A stretch of 64,000 nucleotides of DNA, taken from contig CAXSFM010000023.1 in NCBI GenBank assembly GCA_964236735.1, positions 1 to 64,000 of the forward strand. Reading direction: 5' to 3'. Below are positions 9,301 through 16,966 of the stretch, in pieces. This stretch comes from JAIVJG01 sp964236735. Its GTDB lineage: Bacteria; Acidobacteriota; Blastocatellia; Pyrinomonadales; Pyrinomonadaceae. The notes beneath the pieces were generated by a model. The model did no database searches. It was not told the DNA's origin and saw only the letters and a list, made by a program, of their open reading frames with translations. Position numbers and translations under genes: made by a program. Position 1 is the first letter of the stretch, and every line of letters starts with the position of its first letter.

Positions 9301-10125
9301 GAGAACGGAATAGACATCCCGCGCGCGAACACCATCATCATAAACCGTGCCGATCATTACGGTCTCGCGCAGCTTTATCAATTGCGCGGGCGCGTCGGAC
9401 GCTCGAATCGCCGCGCTTATGCTTATCTTTTAATTCCTTCGGAAGCCGAGTTGACGCCCATCGCGCGGCGCAGGCTGGCGGCCATCCGGGAATTCTCAGA
9501 CTTGGGCGCGGGCTTTCGCGTCGCCGCGCTCGATCTGGAATTACGCGGGGCGGGGAATCTGCTCGGCGGCCAGCAGTCGGGACACATGGACGCGCTCGGC
9601 TTCGATCTTTACACGCAGATGCTTGAGCGCACGGTCGCGGAGTTGCGCGGCGAAGATGTCGAAGACGACGCTTCGGTCTCGATCAATCTCGGCGCGGACG
9701 TGGCGATACCGGACGAGTACATTTCAGATATGGGGCAGCGTTTGCGGACGTACAAGCGCATCGCCTCATCGCGCGACGACGAGACGCTCGCGCGCATCCG
9801 TCGCGAGACGGAAGACCGTTACGGGCGTCCGCCTGAATCCGTCGAGAGGTTGTTTGAATACGCCGCGCTGCGACGGACGGCGGAGAAGTTGGGCGTCATC
9901 TCGATTGACCGGACACAGACGGGCGTGGCTTTCAAGTTGAGAGAGAAGGCGCGCGTCTCGCCTGAGAAATTGCTCGCGCTTATCGGCAAGGGCGACGGCG
10001 CGAGTTTCAGCCCGAACGGCGTCCTGCGCGTTGAGACCATTGGCGGTGACGGCAGCGCGGCGGCGGGCGAAGACTTGATTGCGGCGGCGCAGCGCGTGTT
10101 GCTGGAAATCCGCGCCGAAGGGTAG
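6316..10125 (+). CDS. mfd: Transcription-repair coupling factor
   Basis: DNA translocase that pushes stalled RNA polymerase off damaged DNA and recruits UvrA. I start it at ATG 6316 (1269 residues): the in-frame Met at 6193 would have to be translated from inside the palindrome. Domains in order are a UvrB-like N-terminal region (GGILDVWSPGQSAPVRVEFFGDTVDSIRQFD), the RNA polymerase interaction domain (DLKVGDYVVHVDHGIARFGG), and a RecG-like helicase core with Walker A (GDVGYGKTE, about residue 753) and Walker B DEEQ (about residue 852), followed by LTATPIPRTL and QLRGRVGRS. A C-terminal UvrA-masking domain follows. A glycine- and charge-rich insert at about residues 95-125 is unlike typical family members. 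All motor motifs are present. Confidence 0.96.
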   Translation: MASQIESGSILQSIARRVTESAEFMRLAAEVSNGARVVSVSGLTSAPARALAIAALRRETGRRFAIVLQSNRDVEPWERDLCFWDGVLRRRGGIVRDGDVQDSGGKGDGQGRGERGDEQSAADAVLTLPASEGDPYAGASPHAETLERRALTLWRLAHGQGDFVLLSARSLVRRTVSPAQLREAGAKLRRDEDYSPEDLVELLHASGYVREDPVSAVGEFSLRGGILDVWSPGQSAPVRVEFFGDTVDSIRQFDPETQLSIKQLQEAEIVPMRELIAGADDFRLWAEAARERWGKDESRARALADRTVHADEGETFAGWEWLMPLMLKTDACAFDYLGDAVLVVDEPTGVEQSLAMTYETLAARFDENEAAEEIGLTPAELYLTPEEVREKLGVARRLEFRALGRTAALVDESFAGAAEQPSVQIGRARPVATQPLFLFSAVEKASEIEWRSLPVRRYHGRIPDLAADVRRRREDKRAPQTTLFVMPSAGVAERVGEMLSDYEVRARVALGGDADGGGDGVASLEDYAAIITTGHVSGGFELPGARLIVHVETDLFDEASDQTIERRALVASDAGKSKSKKRKSLAAAFMSDFRDLKVGDYVVHVDHGIARFGGMQTLKLGGAEASKQGSEFMLLFYDEDAKLFVPVERLDLVQMYSSAEGHTPTLDKLGGIGWQKTKAKAKRAMRDMADELLRLYAERKLVQGYAFSGDSPWQREFEDAFEFVPTPDQETAIEDLKRDMEGLTPMDRLLCGDVGYGKTEVAMRAAFKAVMDSKQVAILAPTTVLAYQHFETFRARFAAFPVTIELLSRFRSPKEQKEVVKRIEAGEVDIIIGTHRILSKDIAFRDLGLVVVDEEQRFGVAHKERLKQMKKRVDVLTLTATPIPRTLNMSLMGLRDMSIIETPPRDRLAIQTQVVQFSESVIKSAIELEIGRGGQVFFIHNRVETIETIAALVQRLVPQARVFVAHGQMNEKEMEKVMLDFVAYKADVLMATTIIENGIDIPRANTIIINRADHYGLAQLYQLRGRVGRSNRRAYAYLLIPSEAELTPIARRRLAAIREFSDLGAGFRVAALDLELRGAGNLLGGQQSGHMDALGFDLYTQMLERTVAELRGEDVEDDASVSINLGADVAIPDEYISDMGQRLRTYKRIASSRDDETLARIRRETEDRYGRPPESVERLFEYAALRRTAEKLGVISIDRTQTGVAFKLREKARVSPEKLLALIGKGDGASFSPNGVLRVETIGGDGSAAAGEDLIAAAQRVLLEIRAEG

Positions 10126-10292
10126 AATATGCGCCCGTTTGTCGTTCGTCGTGAGCGACAACGAACAATGAGCGACGCGCTGCGCGCAGTCTGAACTTTC
10201 CCGACAGTTTATCAAGCAGACACTATTAAATTTGGACAACCCCCGCGCTTGAAGGCTTGTTGCCCGATGGCAAAATTTAGAGGAGTAAAATT

Positions 10293-11423
10293 GTGAAATT
10301 GATGATCGCTTTGGCGAGAACAAAATTCTGGACGCTTCTGTTCGCGGCCTTCGCGCTGTTGCTGGCCTTCAGCGCCGCCTCGCCCATCGCCGCGCAGGAA
10401 GAGGGCGTTCCCATCGTGCTCGACGAGCCAATCGCGCAGGTCAACAATGACGTGATTATGCTCTCGCAACTCAAGCGCGAGAACGAGAATTTCAGGGACG
10501 TGCTGACGAAGCAACGCGGATTGACGCCGGAACAGGCCGACGCGGAGATCGTCAAAAAGCAGCCGGAAATTATTTTCAATCTCATCAACGAATCGCTTCT
10601 CATGCAGAAGGGCAAAGACACCGCGCGCATGAGCGACGAGGTGGAGGCTGAAGTCAACCGCGAGGTGCTGCGCGTCGCCAAGTCGCAGGACATCAATTCC
10701 ATCGAGGCGCTCGAACTGCAGATGGCCGCCCAGGGAATGAAGCTCTCGGAAATACGCGAGACGCTGCGCGCGCAGTTTATGAAGCAAGCCGTGCTACAGC
10801 GCGAGGTGGACGCGAAGATTTACTTCGGTCTCACCGACGCCGAGTTGAAAAAATATTACGCCGAGCATCGCGACCAATTCCAGAGCATCACGATTTCCGA
10901 AATTTTCCTGAGCCTCGCCGGGCGCACCGACGCCGACGTGCTGGCAAAAGCTAAACAAATCGTCGCGCAGGCGCGCGCGGCGGGCGCGAATTTCGGCGAC
11001 CTCGCGGCGAAGAATTCCGAGCGCGAAATAGATGGCGTGCGCGTCGCTGAAAAGACCAAAGGCAGCATCGTGGGCGAGGACGGCAAGCCGAAATGGTTCC
11101 CCGTCTCCGACCTGAACGGCGACATTATGAAAGCCGTCAAAGACCTCAAGGCGGGCGGCGTCAGCGAACCCATCAAAACGGACGAAGGCTACATGATTCT
11201 GCGCGTCAACGAGCGCGACGATGCTTACAACGAAACTCAGGTGCGAAACATGATGTTGCAGGAACGCTCGCCCACCGCGCACGAAGACTATCTCCGCACG
11301 CTCAGGCAGGAGGCTTACATCAAGCCCGCCGACAATTACAAGAGCATCATCCAGCCGCTCCTCGAAAAGGACGCGCCCGCCGTCTCCGCGAGCAAGCCTT
11401 CGGACAAGAATAAAAAGAAGTGA
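10293..11423 (+). CDS. SurA-like periplasmic chaperone / peptidyl-prolyl isomerase
   Basis: 376 residues. Starts with GTG at 10293, 8 nt after AGAGGAG (10279-10285); an in-frame ATG at 10302 is the alternative. The signal peptide ends near SPIAAQ. Next comes a SurA N-domain (EPIAQVNNDVIMLSQLKREN, then EIIFNLINESLLMQKGK), followed by a parvulin domain (ITISEIFLSLAG ... FGDLAAKNSE ... GYMILRVNERDD). SurA-type proteins help outer-membrane proteins cross the periplasm; this genome has at least one large client, the TonB receptor at 42078. The lysine-rich tail SKPSDKNKKK is disordered. The stop codon is the first base triplet of a family B hairpin. Confidence 0.85.
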   Translation: MKLMIALARTKFWTLLFAAFALLLAFSAASPIAAQEEGVPIVLDEPIAQVNNDVIMLSQLKRENENFRDVLTKQRGLTPEQADAEIVKKQPEIIFNLINESLLMQKGKDTARMSDEVEAEVNREVLRVAKSQDINSIEALELQMAAQGMKLSEIRETLRAQFMKQAVLQREVDAKIYFGLTDAELKKYYAEHRDQFQSITISEIFLSLAGRTDADVLAKAKQIVAQARAAGANFGDLAAKNSEREIDGVRVAEKTKGSIVGEDGKPKWFPVSDLNGDIMKAVKDLKAGGVSEPIKTDEGYMILRVNERDDAYNETQVRNMMLQERSPTAHEDYLRTLRQEAYIKPADNYKSIIQPLLEKDAPAVSASKPSDKNKKK

Positions 11424-11541
11424 TGAGTGATAAGTGATGAGTGATAAGTTAACCGGAGTCCGAAGCGAGATGCTTTGGACTCCAGTCTTGTCTTCAACTC
11501 ATCACTTATCACTTATCACTCATCACTTATCACTCATCACT
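11419..11541. repeat. Family B hairpin, copy 2
   Basis: Left arm made of AGTGATGAGTGATAAG units (11419-11449) and right arm of the complementary CTTATCACTCATCACT units (11498-11541). An inner stem (GGAGTCC ... GGACTCC) tops the structure. The SurA-like stop codon lies in the left arm. Confidence 0.85.
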
Positions 11542-11548
11542 CCTTGAA

Positions 11549-11818
11549 ATGCGTCTCGATCACTTTCTCCGCGCCAGTCGTCTCGTCCTGCGCCGCACCG
11601 TCGCGCAGGAGTTGTGCGATGCCGGCCTCGTCTCGGTCAACGAGACACCCGCACGCTCGTCGCGCAACATTCGCACGGGCGACGAAATCACACTCCAACG
11701 GCGCGACCGCATCCTCCGCGTCCGTGTCAAAGAAGTTCCCACGACCAAACAAGTCTCCCGCGTCGAAGCTCCCGCGCTCTACGAAATAATCAGCGACAGT
11801 AAAATAAACGATGAATGA
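11549..11818 (+). CDS. S4-domain RNA-binding protein (Hsp15/HslR-like)
   Basis: 89 residues. The N-terminal 60 residues form an S4 domain: MRLDHFLRASRLVLRRTVAQ, then CDAGLVSVNETPARSSRNIRTGDEITL. In Escherichia coli, Hsp15 binds 50S subunits carrying stalled nascent chains; related small S4 proteins bind structured RNA. Whether this one has the same job is inference. The two C-terminal residues and the stop codon lie at the left arm of a family B hairpin. ATG 11549 is chosen because the S4 fold begins immediately; the gene starts 7 nt after the preceding hairpin. Confidence 0.8.
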   Translation: MRLDHFLRASRLVLRRTVAQELCDAGLVSVNETPARSSRNIRTGDEITLQRRDRILRVRVKEVPTTKQVSRVEAPALYEIISDSKINDE

Positions 11819-11879
11819 TGAGTGATGAATGATGAATTGAAGACAAGAAGCGTCACGCTTTTATTCATCATTCATCATT
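11810..11879. repeat. Family B hairpin, copy 3
   Basis: GATGAATGATGAGTGATGAA on the left pairs with ATTCATCATTCATCAT on the right. The left arm overlaps the last codons and stop of the S4 gene. The rest of the gap to mreB (11880-12083) holds no gene. Confidence 0.8.
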
Positions 11880-12083
11880 TCGCGTGCGTTCTTCTTTCGC
11901 CCGTGACAGGTAAATTTTGCACGCGGTTGTCTGGAAACGAAACGCGAACGCTTTGTGCACGCGTGTATTTGGCGGGAATGTGAGGCTCTTTAATTGGTAT
12001 AGCGTTTGCCAGATGGACGGCGACACACGCCTGAGATTTTCTATCGGAAGCATGATTGAATAACAAAGGGTACAGAGAAGTTT

Positions 12084-13154
12084 ATGAGCATTCTGAGCAG
12101 TATTTTCACGGACGACCTCGCGATTGATCTCGGCACGGTCAACACGCTCGTCTTCACGCCGGAGCGCGGCGTCGTCCTGAACGAGCCTTCGGCGGTGGCG
12201 ATTCACAAGTACACGGGCGAAGTTCTGTGGGTCGGTGCGGAGGCGTACAAGATGCTCGGGCGCGAGCCGAAGGACATCGAAGTCTTTCGCCCTATTCGCA
12301 ACGGCACGATTGATAACTTCGAGGCGGCGGAAAAAATGCTCAAGGCATTTATCAGCCAAGTGACGGGCAGCCACATCAAACGCAGCCACATGGTCATCGG
12401 CGTGCCCGGCTCCGCCAATCCAATCGAGCAACGCTCCGTCCGCGACGCGGCGAGAGACGCTAAAGCCACGCGCGTTGATCTCGTGGATGAGGGACTCGCC
12501 GCCGCGCTCGGCGCTGGCCTCTCTTATGAAGACGAGCGCGCGCATCTCGTGGTGGACATCGGCGGCGGCACGACTAACATCGCCATCATCGCCTCCGCTT
12601 CGGTCATCTCTTCGACGAGTTTGACCGCCGCCGGCAATGCAATGGACGAAGCGATACGCGATTACGTCCGCGCCAAATATGAAATGTTGCTCGGCGAGCG
12701 CACCGCCGAAGAATTAAAGAGGGAGTTGAGCGTCGCCGGCACGGACGAAGAAAAATCCGCGCGGCGCATGGAAGTCGTCGGCAAAAATTTGTCGGACGGG
12801 TTGGCGAAGGCCGTCGAGATTTCCTCTACGGAAGTGCGCGAGGCGTTGGAGCCGGTCATCGTCGAAATTATCGAGGGCGCGCGGCGTGCGATTGAAGAGT
12901 CGAAGCCGGACGTGACGGCTGACATTTACCAGACTGGATTAGTGTTGACGGGCGGCGGCGCGCTGCTCGAAGGCATGGCCGAACGCTTGCAGAAAGAATT
13001 ACGGCTTCATGTCGCGGTGGCCGACGATCCTCTGACGGCGGTCGCGGTCGGCGCGGGACGCCTACTCGCCGATCAGGAAAAACTACAGCGCGTCGCCATC
13101 CGTGAGGACGTGCCGGTCTGGCAGGCGCAGGAAGCGCTCGTCGTCAACTGGTAA
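12084..13154 (+). CDS. mreB: Rod shape-determining protein MreB
   Basis: Bacterial actin that forms membrane-associated filaments and guides lateral wall synthesis. 356 residues, close to the usual ~345. The actin-like ATPase motifs are visible: phosphate 1 (DLAIDLGTVNTLVF), phosphate 2 (LVVDIGGGTTNIAII) and adenosine (TGLVLTGGGALLEGM). The E-A-A-A-L-G loop and IGVP are also present (MVIGVPGSANPIEQRSV). No mreC or mreD follows, so it stands apart from the usual mre operon and could be a second, lineage-specific MreB copy. A terminator lies at 13180. Confidence 0.93.
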   Translation: MSILSSIFTDDLAIDLGTVNTLVFTPERGVVLNEPSAVAIHKYTGEVLWVGAEAYKMLGREPKDIEVFRPIRNGTIDNFEAAEKMLKAFISQVTGSHIKRSHMVIGVPGSANPIEQRSVRDAARDAKATRVDLVDEGLAAALGAGLSYEDERAHLVVDIGGGTTNIAIIASASVISSTSLTAAGNAMDEAIRDYVRAKYEMLLGERTAEELKRELSVAGTDEEKSARRMEVVGKNLSDGLAKAVEISSTEVREALEPVIVEIIEGARRAIEESKPDVTADIYQTGLVLTGGGALLEGMAERLQKELRLHVAVADDPLTAVAVGAGRLLADQEKLQRVAIREDVPVWQAQEALVVNW

Positions 13155-13179
13155 AACTTTTCGAGCAAGGGCAGTTAAC

Positions 13180-13225
13180 AAAAAGCAGCGACGGAGAGCT
13201 TGATGCTCATCGTCGCTACTTTTTC
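13180..13225 (+). terminator. Rho-independent terminator after mreB
   Basis: AAAAAGCAGCGACG (13180-13193) pairs with CGTCGCTACTTTTT (13211-13224) around a short loop, ending in a T run. It should stop mreB transcription before the convergent gene at 13270. Confidence 0.85.
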
Positions 13226-13269
13226 GTTCGTTTGTGCGTGGCTGACATTTATTTGTGGTGCATTGTTCA

Positions 13270-14130
13270 TCACCCATTGTCGTCATCAACAAATTCCGCG
13301 TCCTGCTCCGCGCTTCTCAGCTCCTCAATGCCATCAATGACAGCGCTCTGTTGTCTATCGGATTGTTCGCTGATGTCTGCGCGTACCCGTTGCGCGGCGA
13401 GCGTCGCGCGGCGAAGTGCAGCGCGGTCTGTCGTTGAGAGTTTCTGTTGAGTCAGTGCGAACTCTGCACCTGAATCAACCGCGCGCGGTTCATCGTCGGG
13501 CGACGACGGGAGCAGGAGCAGCCCGCCGACGTAGAGCGCGAGCGTGAAGAAAGAGATGTAGCCGGTGGCGGGCGCGTAAGCCTGCGCGCTGTTGAGCGAG
13601 CCGAGCGTGACGCCCTCGATGAGCGCGCCCGCCAGACGCTTCAACCATCCGCCGTCGGGCGCAGCCAGAGACGCGAGCAGCATGTGCTTCAACACGAACG
13701 CCGTGCCGAACAAAACGGCGATGCTGCGGACGAGCCGTCGCGCGTCGAACGAAGAAAACTGGTTTTGCCAGAGCGTCCACAAAAAGAAAAACGAGAAGAC
13801 CCAGCGCAGCAATCCCGCTTCCGGCAGCACGCTATTAAAACTCTGCGCCGAAGCGAAGAAGAGCGCGCCGAGCGTAAGCGCGTGCGAGACGTTTGCGAGC
13901 GCGTGATTGTCCGCATCAAGCCAACGCCCGAACTCGATCAGACGCCCGCGCGCAAACAGCGTCAACAGCATCAGCGCGAGGACAAGCGTCACAAGCGGCG
14001 GCGCGAGAAACAGAAACGCGCCCGTCTCCGCGCCGACCCGCAAGCCGCCCAGCAGCGCGACTGTTAAAAAAATCGTCGGCAACAACAGGTGGCGCACGAG
14101 CGCGCGGTTACGTGTGCGATGGTCAGTCAT
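13270..14130 (-). CDS. Multi-pass membrane protein of unknown function
   Basis: 286 residues from ATG 14130; longer frames would run into the family B hairpin. About six hydrophobic helices fill the first two thirds (LLLPTIFLTVALLGG, APPLVTLVLALMLLTLF, ALTLGALFFASAQSF, ISFFTLALYVGGLLLL). A charged cytosolic tail follows (ALRRATLAAQRVRADISEQS ... AEQDAEFVDDDNG). No enzyme or transporter signature is recognised. The minus-strand gene at 14215 lies just upstream with the same orientation; the two may form a small unit separated by a hairpin. Confidence 0.7.
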   Translation of the reverse strand: MTDHRTRNRALVRHLLLPTIFLTVALLGGLRVGAETGAFLFLAPPLVTLVLALMLLTLFARGRLIEFGRWLDADNHALANVSHALTLGALFFASAQSFNSVLPEAGLLRWVFSFFFLWTLWQNQFSSFDARRLVRSIAVLFGTAFVLKHMLLASLAAPDGGWLKRLAGALIEGVTLGSLNSAQAYAPATGYISFFTLALYVGGLLLLPSSPDDEPRAVDSGAEFALTQQKLSTTDRAALRRATLAAQRVRADISEQSDRQQSAVIDGIEELRSAEQDAEFVDDDNG

Positions 14131-14141
14131 GGCTAAAAGCT

Positions 14142-14209
14142 GTGATAAGTGATGAGTGATAAGTGATAAGAAGAAGACAGTTTTTCTTATCACTTATCAC
14201 TCATCACTT
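14142..14209. repeat. Family B hairpin, copy 4
   Basis: GTGATAAGTGATGAGTGATA on the left pairs with the complementary run at 14187-14209. It lies 5 nt past the stop codon of the minus-strand gene at 14215 and before the start of the next minus-strand gene. Confidence 0.85.
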
Positions 14210-14214
14210 GATTC

Positions 14215-14721
14215 TCATTTTCGTTCGCGCAAAACTTTGAGCGGGTTGAAGTCATTCGCCGTCGTCTCTGTTCCTTGTTCCAACTCCGCTTTCAGTTCGG
14301 CGGCGGAGTGAATTTTTAACTCCGTGTCGTCGAGCGTGAGCGGCGCGTCCGGCGAGAGTGCGATGGCGCGGTTGATCGCTTCGAGTCCCTGCCGGAAGAG
14401 CGCATCGTCGCTATAGACGCGCCCCCAGCCCTGCCTGTAAAAGGCATAGGCGATGTAGAACTGCGTGCGCGCGTCGCGTGCGGCGGGGTCGGCGCGCGTC
14501 CATTCGTCGCGCGCGGCGGCGTACTGCTCGCGCTGGAAAAGCTCGTGTGCGGCGTCGAATCTGGCGCGGTCAATCTCGTAAGTTCCCGCCGTCACGCTGG
14601 CGCGCGTTGCCACTTCCGCGACCGTGCGCGGCGCAGTTGTGTAGAGCCAGACGACGCACGCGCCGAACAGGAGCGTCCATGCGATGCCGAGTGCCGGGAT
14701 GAGTCGAGTTGTTGCGCGCAT
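14215..14721 (-). CDS. Membrane-anchored TPR-like protein
   Basis: 168 residues. One N-terminal transmembrane helix (LIPALGIAWTLLFGACVVWLY) precedes a helical soluble part. FDAAHELFQREQYAAARDEW resembles a tetratricopeptide helix pair, and GLEAINRAIALSPDAPLTLDD resembles another. Such proteins often act as scaffolds; no partner is certain, though the membrane protein at 13270 is the nearest candidate. It is transcribed divergently from dusB with only 42 bp between the starts, so the two promoters must overlap. Confidence 0.65.
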   Translation of the reverse strand: MRATTRLIPALGIAWTLLFGACVVWLYTTAPRTVAEVATRASVTAGTYEIDRARFDAAHELFQREQYAAARDEWTRADPAARDARTQFYIAYAFYRQGWGRVYSDDALFRQGLEAINRAIALSPDAPLTLDDTELKIHSAAELKAELEQGTETTANDFNPLKVLRERK

Positions 14722-14763
14722 TTGCTATAATCCTGCGATAGATTCTTAGAGGTTCAACGAACG

Positions 14764-15924
14764 ATGTCAATCAGCGACAAGCTATATGCCGATAATCCAG
14801 CGGCGACGGAGCGCGCGACTTCACAGACTGCTTCGGGCGCGGCTGCGTTGCCGGCGTTGGAGCGTGAAGTCAAAGGCTTCAAAATCCGCGACATCGAAAT
14901 CAACCCGCCGCTCGTGCTCTCGCCGATGGCGGGCGTGACGGACGTGGCGTTTCGCTGCCTGCTCAAGCGTCGCGGCGGCATCGGCCTCACTGTCTCGGAG
15001 TTCGTCTCGGTCGAAGGATTGACGCGCAACAATCCGAAGTCACTCAGACAGATGCGCTTTCACGAATTTGAGCGTCCCTACGCCGTGCAGATTTTCGGCG
15101 GCCAGCCGGAGCGGATGCGGATGGCGGCGGAGATGGCCGAACAGGTCGGGGCCGATATTCTCGACATCAACTGCGGCTGCCCCGCGCCGAAGGTCGTCAA
15201 GAACGGCGGAGGCAGCGGACTGTTGCGCGAACTGCCGCGCTTGGAGACGATTCTCAAAGACATCAAGCGCGCGATTAAGATTCCTCTGACGATTAAAATT
15301 CGCGCGGGCTATTACGACCGGCAAATCAACGCGGTGGAGACGGCGAAGCTCGCGGAAGGCTGCGGCGTCGAGCACATCGCGCTGCACGGGCGCACGAAAG
15401 AGCAGGGCTACAAGGGACGCGCGAACTGGGATTTGGTGCGGCAGATTAAAGAGGCTGTGAAAATTCCAGTCTCCGGCAGTGGCGACGTGTTGACGGTGGC
15501 CGACGCCTTCGCGCGCTGGAACGAGACGAATTGCGACGGCATCCTCATCGGACGCGGCGCGATGGCGAACCCGTGGATTTTTCGACAGATCGAAGACGCG
15601 CTCGCGCAACGCGCGCCATACCAGCCGACGCTCGAAGACAAGCGCGGCGTGCTGCTCGAATACTTCGACTTGCTCCGCGCGGACATGCCTGAGTTCGCCG
15701 CCATCGGTCGCATGAAACAACTCGCCGGGCAGTTCACGCGCGGTCTCATCGGCGGCTCGCGCTTTCGACAGATCATCTATCACTCGCACGAGGTGACGGA
15801 GATTCTCGACCGCATCGAAGAATACTTCGAGACCGTCGCCGCCGGACGTTTCTATGCGGGCGAAGGGACAGAGACGGCGGAAGAGGATGCGCCAATCTTA
15901 GATTCGTGCGAGGCGGCGGTGTGA
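14764..15924 (+). CDS. dusB: tRNA-dihydrouridine synthase (DusB-like)
   Basis: Flavin enzyme that reduces specific uridines in tRNA to dihydrouridine. 386 residues. Hallmarks are LVLSPMAGVTDVAFR, ILDINCGCPAPKVVKNGGGS (with the catalytic cysteine), LTIKIRAGY, HIALHGRTKEQGYKG, ILIGRGAMANPWIF and a helical C-terminal RNA-binding part. An N-terminal extension of about 35 residues precedes the TIM barrel. GAGG at 14750-14753 supports ATG 14764. Four bases after the stop codon is the GCGTTAGAT that also ends the first cassette of the accessory island. dusB therefore marks the island's left border. Confidence 0.93.
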   Translation: MSISDKLYADNPAATERATSQTASGAAALPALEREVKGFKIRDIEINPPLVLSPMAGVTDVAFRCLLKRRGGIGLTVSEFVSVEGLTRNNPKSLRQMRFHEFERPYAVQIFGGQPERMRMAAEMAEQVGADILDINCGCPAPKVVKNGGGSGLLRELPRLETILKDIKRAIKIPLTIKIRAGYYDRQINAVETAKLAEGCGVEHIALHGRTKEQGYKGRANWDLVRQIKEAVKIPVSGSGDVLTVADAFARWNETNCDGILIGRGAMANPWIFRQIEDALAQRAPYQPTLEDKRGVLLEYFDLLRADMPEFAAIGRMKQLAGQFTRGLIGGSRFRQIIYHSHEVTEILDRIEEYFETVAAGRFYAGEGTETAEEDAPILDSCEAAV

Positions 15925-15927
15925 TGA

Positions 15928-15936
15928 GCGTTAGAT
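15928..15936 (+). other. GCGTTAGAT: attC/attI-like core, left edge of cassette island
   Basis: The nonamer GCGTTAGAT directly follows dusB and is repeated exactly at 16880-16888, at the end of the nuclease cassette. GTTAGAT fits the integron core consensus GTTRRRY. The two copies would delimit a 952-bp cassette if the G/TT exchange point of integrons applies. This is inference from sequence; no integrase gene is in the window. Confidence 0.5.
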
Positions 15937-15972
15937 CGCTTACTACAACGTAATGCACAGGGGTCTTGCAGT

Positions 15973-16788
15973 ATGAATGAATCACCCAACTACTACGTTT
16001 ACGTTTACATTGATCCCCGCAACTTTGAAGAGTTCTATTATGGCAAAGGTACGGGAGATAGAAAGTATGCTCATTTAAGCGATGACAACGACTCAGATGA
16101 GAAAGCCAATCGTATAAAAGAGATTCGAGCGGATGGGCAAGAACCACTTATCAAGGTCATCGCTCGAAACCTTACCGAGCATGACGCATTTCTAATCGAA
16201 AAAACTCTCATATGGAAGCTTGGCCGACAACTTATGAATGTGTCACCGGGTTATTTTACCGAGAAGTTTCGACCACTTAACACAATGCATTCAGACTTGT
16301 ACGGGTTTGATTACCAAAACGGCATTTACTACTTCAATGTTGGGGAAGGGTCGAATAGGTGCTGGTCAGATTGCAGGCAATATGGTTTTCTGTCGGCAGG
16401 CGGGGGCAAAATGTGGGGCGAGCAGATCAAGACTTTTCTTGCCGGCGATGTAGTAGTCGCATATCTGAGCGGCAAAGGTTATGTTGGCATTGGCAAAGTA
16501 ACGAAGCCAGCCATAACAGCGAAAGATTTCCGAGTGAACGGAAAAAGATTAGGAGAGATAGCCTTAGAACAAAAAGGCATATTAGACCGCGCTGACGATC
16601 CTGAGAATGCTGAGTATCTTGTCCGTGTTGAGTGGAAGACCAGTTGTGACGCAAGTGAAGCCAAGTGGGCGAGGAAGAAAGGTCTGTTTACGTCACGGAT
16701 GGCAAAAGCATCTCTGCAAAATCAGCCAGCGACGCTGAACTTCGTTTCTGATGCATTTAACTTAGATTTGCGTAGCCTTTTGAAATAA
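15973..16788 (+). CDS. GIY-YIG nuclease fused to a PUA/EVE-like domain
   Basis: 271 residues. Residues 7-95 look like a LEM3-type GIY-YIG nuclease: YYVYVYIDP, FYYGKGTGDRKYAHL, and the helix AFLIEKTLI whose Glu76 sits where the catalytic metal-binding glutamate belongs. From about residue 117 a second domain begins: YYFNVGEGSNRCWSDCRQYG, then FLSAGGG, AGDVVVAYLSGKGYVGIGKV. That layout resembles PUA/EVE-type modules that read modified bases. Together this would be a modification-sensing nuclease, possibly antiviral; that role is inference. The DNA is far richer in A+T than its neighbours, and the gene lies alone between two copies of GCGTTAGAT, so it appears transferred as a cassette. Confidence 0.7.
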   Translation: MNESPNYYVYVYIDPRNFEEFYYGKGTGDRKYAHLSDDNDSDEKANRIKEIRADGQEPLIKVIARNLTEHDAFLIEKTLIWKLGRQLMNVSPGYFTEKFRPLNTMHSDLYGFDYQNGIYYFNVGEGSNRCWSDCRQYGFLSAGGGKMWGEQIKTFLAGDVVVAYLSGKGYVGIGKVTKPAITAKDFRVNGKRLGEIALEQKGILDRADDPENAEYLVRVEWKTSCDASEAKWARKKGLFTSRMAKASLQNQPATLNFVSDAFNLDLRSLLK

Positions 16789-16794
16789 ACGGCG

Positions 16795-16888
16795 GCCTAA
16801 CAACGGCACGCGCCCGCCTCTCGAACAGCGCGACTCTCATCCGCAAGGCTTACTTGTTTTGGCGGTTCGCCGCGCCCGGTTAATTTCG
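16795..16888 (+). other. attC-like palindrome 1, after the nuclease gene
   Basis: Begins with GCCTAAC (16795-16801), which fits RYYYAAC, and ends with GTTAGAT (16882-16888), which fits GTTRRRY. The 94 bp between form an imperfect palindrome, as in integron attC sites. The middle (TCGAACAGCG ... CTCTCATCCGC) is shared with the repeats after the two next cassettes. The start lies 7 bp after the stop codon of the nuclease gene, the normal place for attC. Confidence 0.6.
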
Positions 16889-16966
16889 GGCGTTAGATGA
16901 TTTCTTGTGTCGAGACTAAGGAATAGATTTACAGTGCCTACGATGTAAATAATTTGGAGAATTAAA

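Noticed and set aside
7978..9381. 467-codon antisense frame within mfd
   Set aside because: Shadow of mfd; composition of charged, repetitive residues typical of a wrong frame.
11868..12545. 225-codon antisense frame across the start of mreB
   Set aside because: Overlaps mreB motifs and a family B hairpin.
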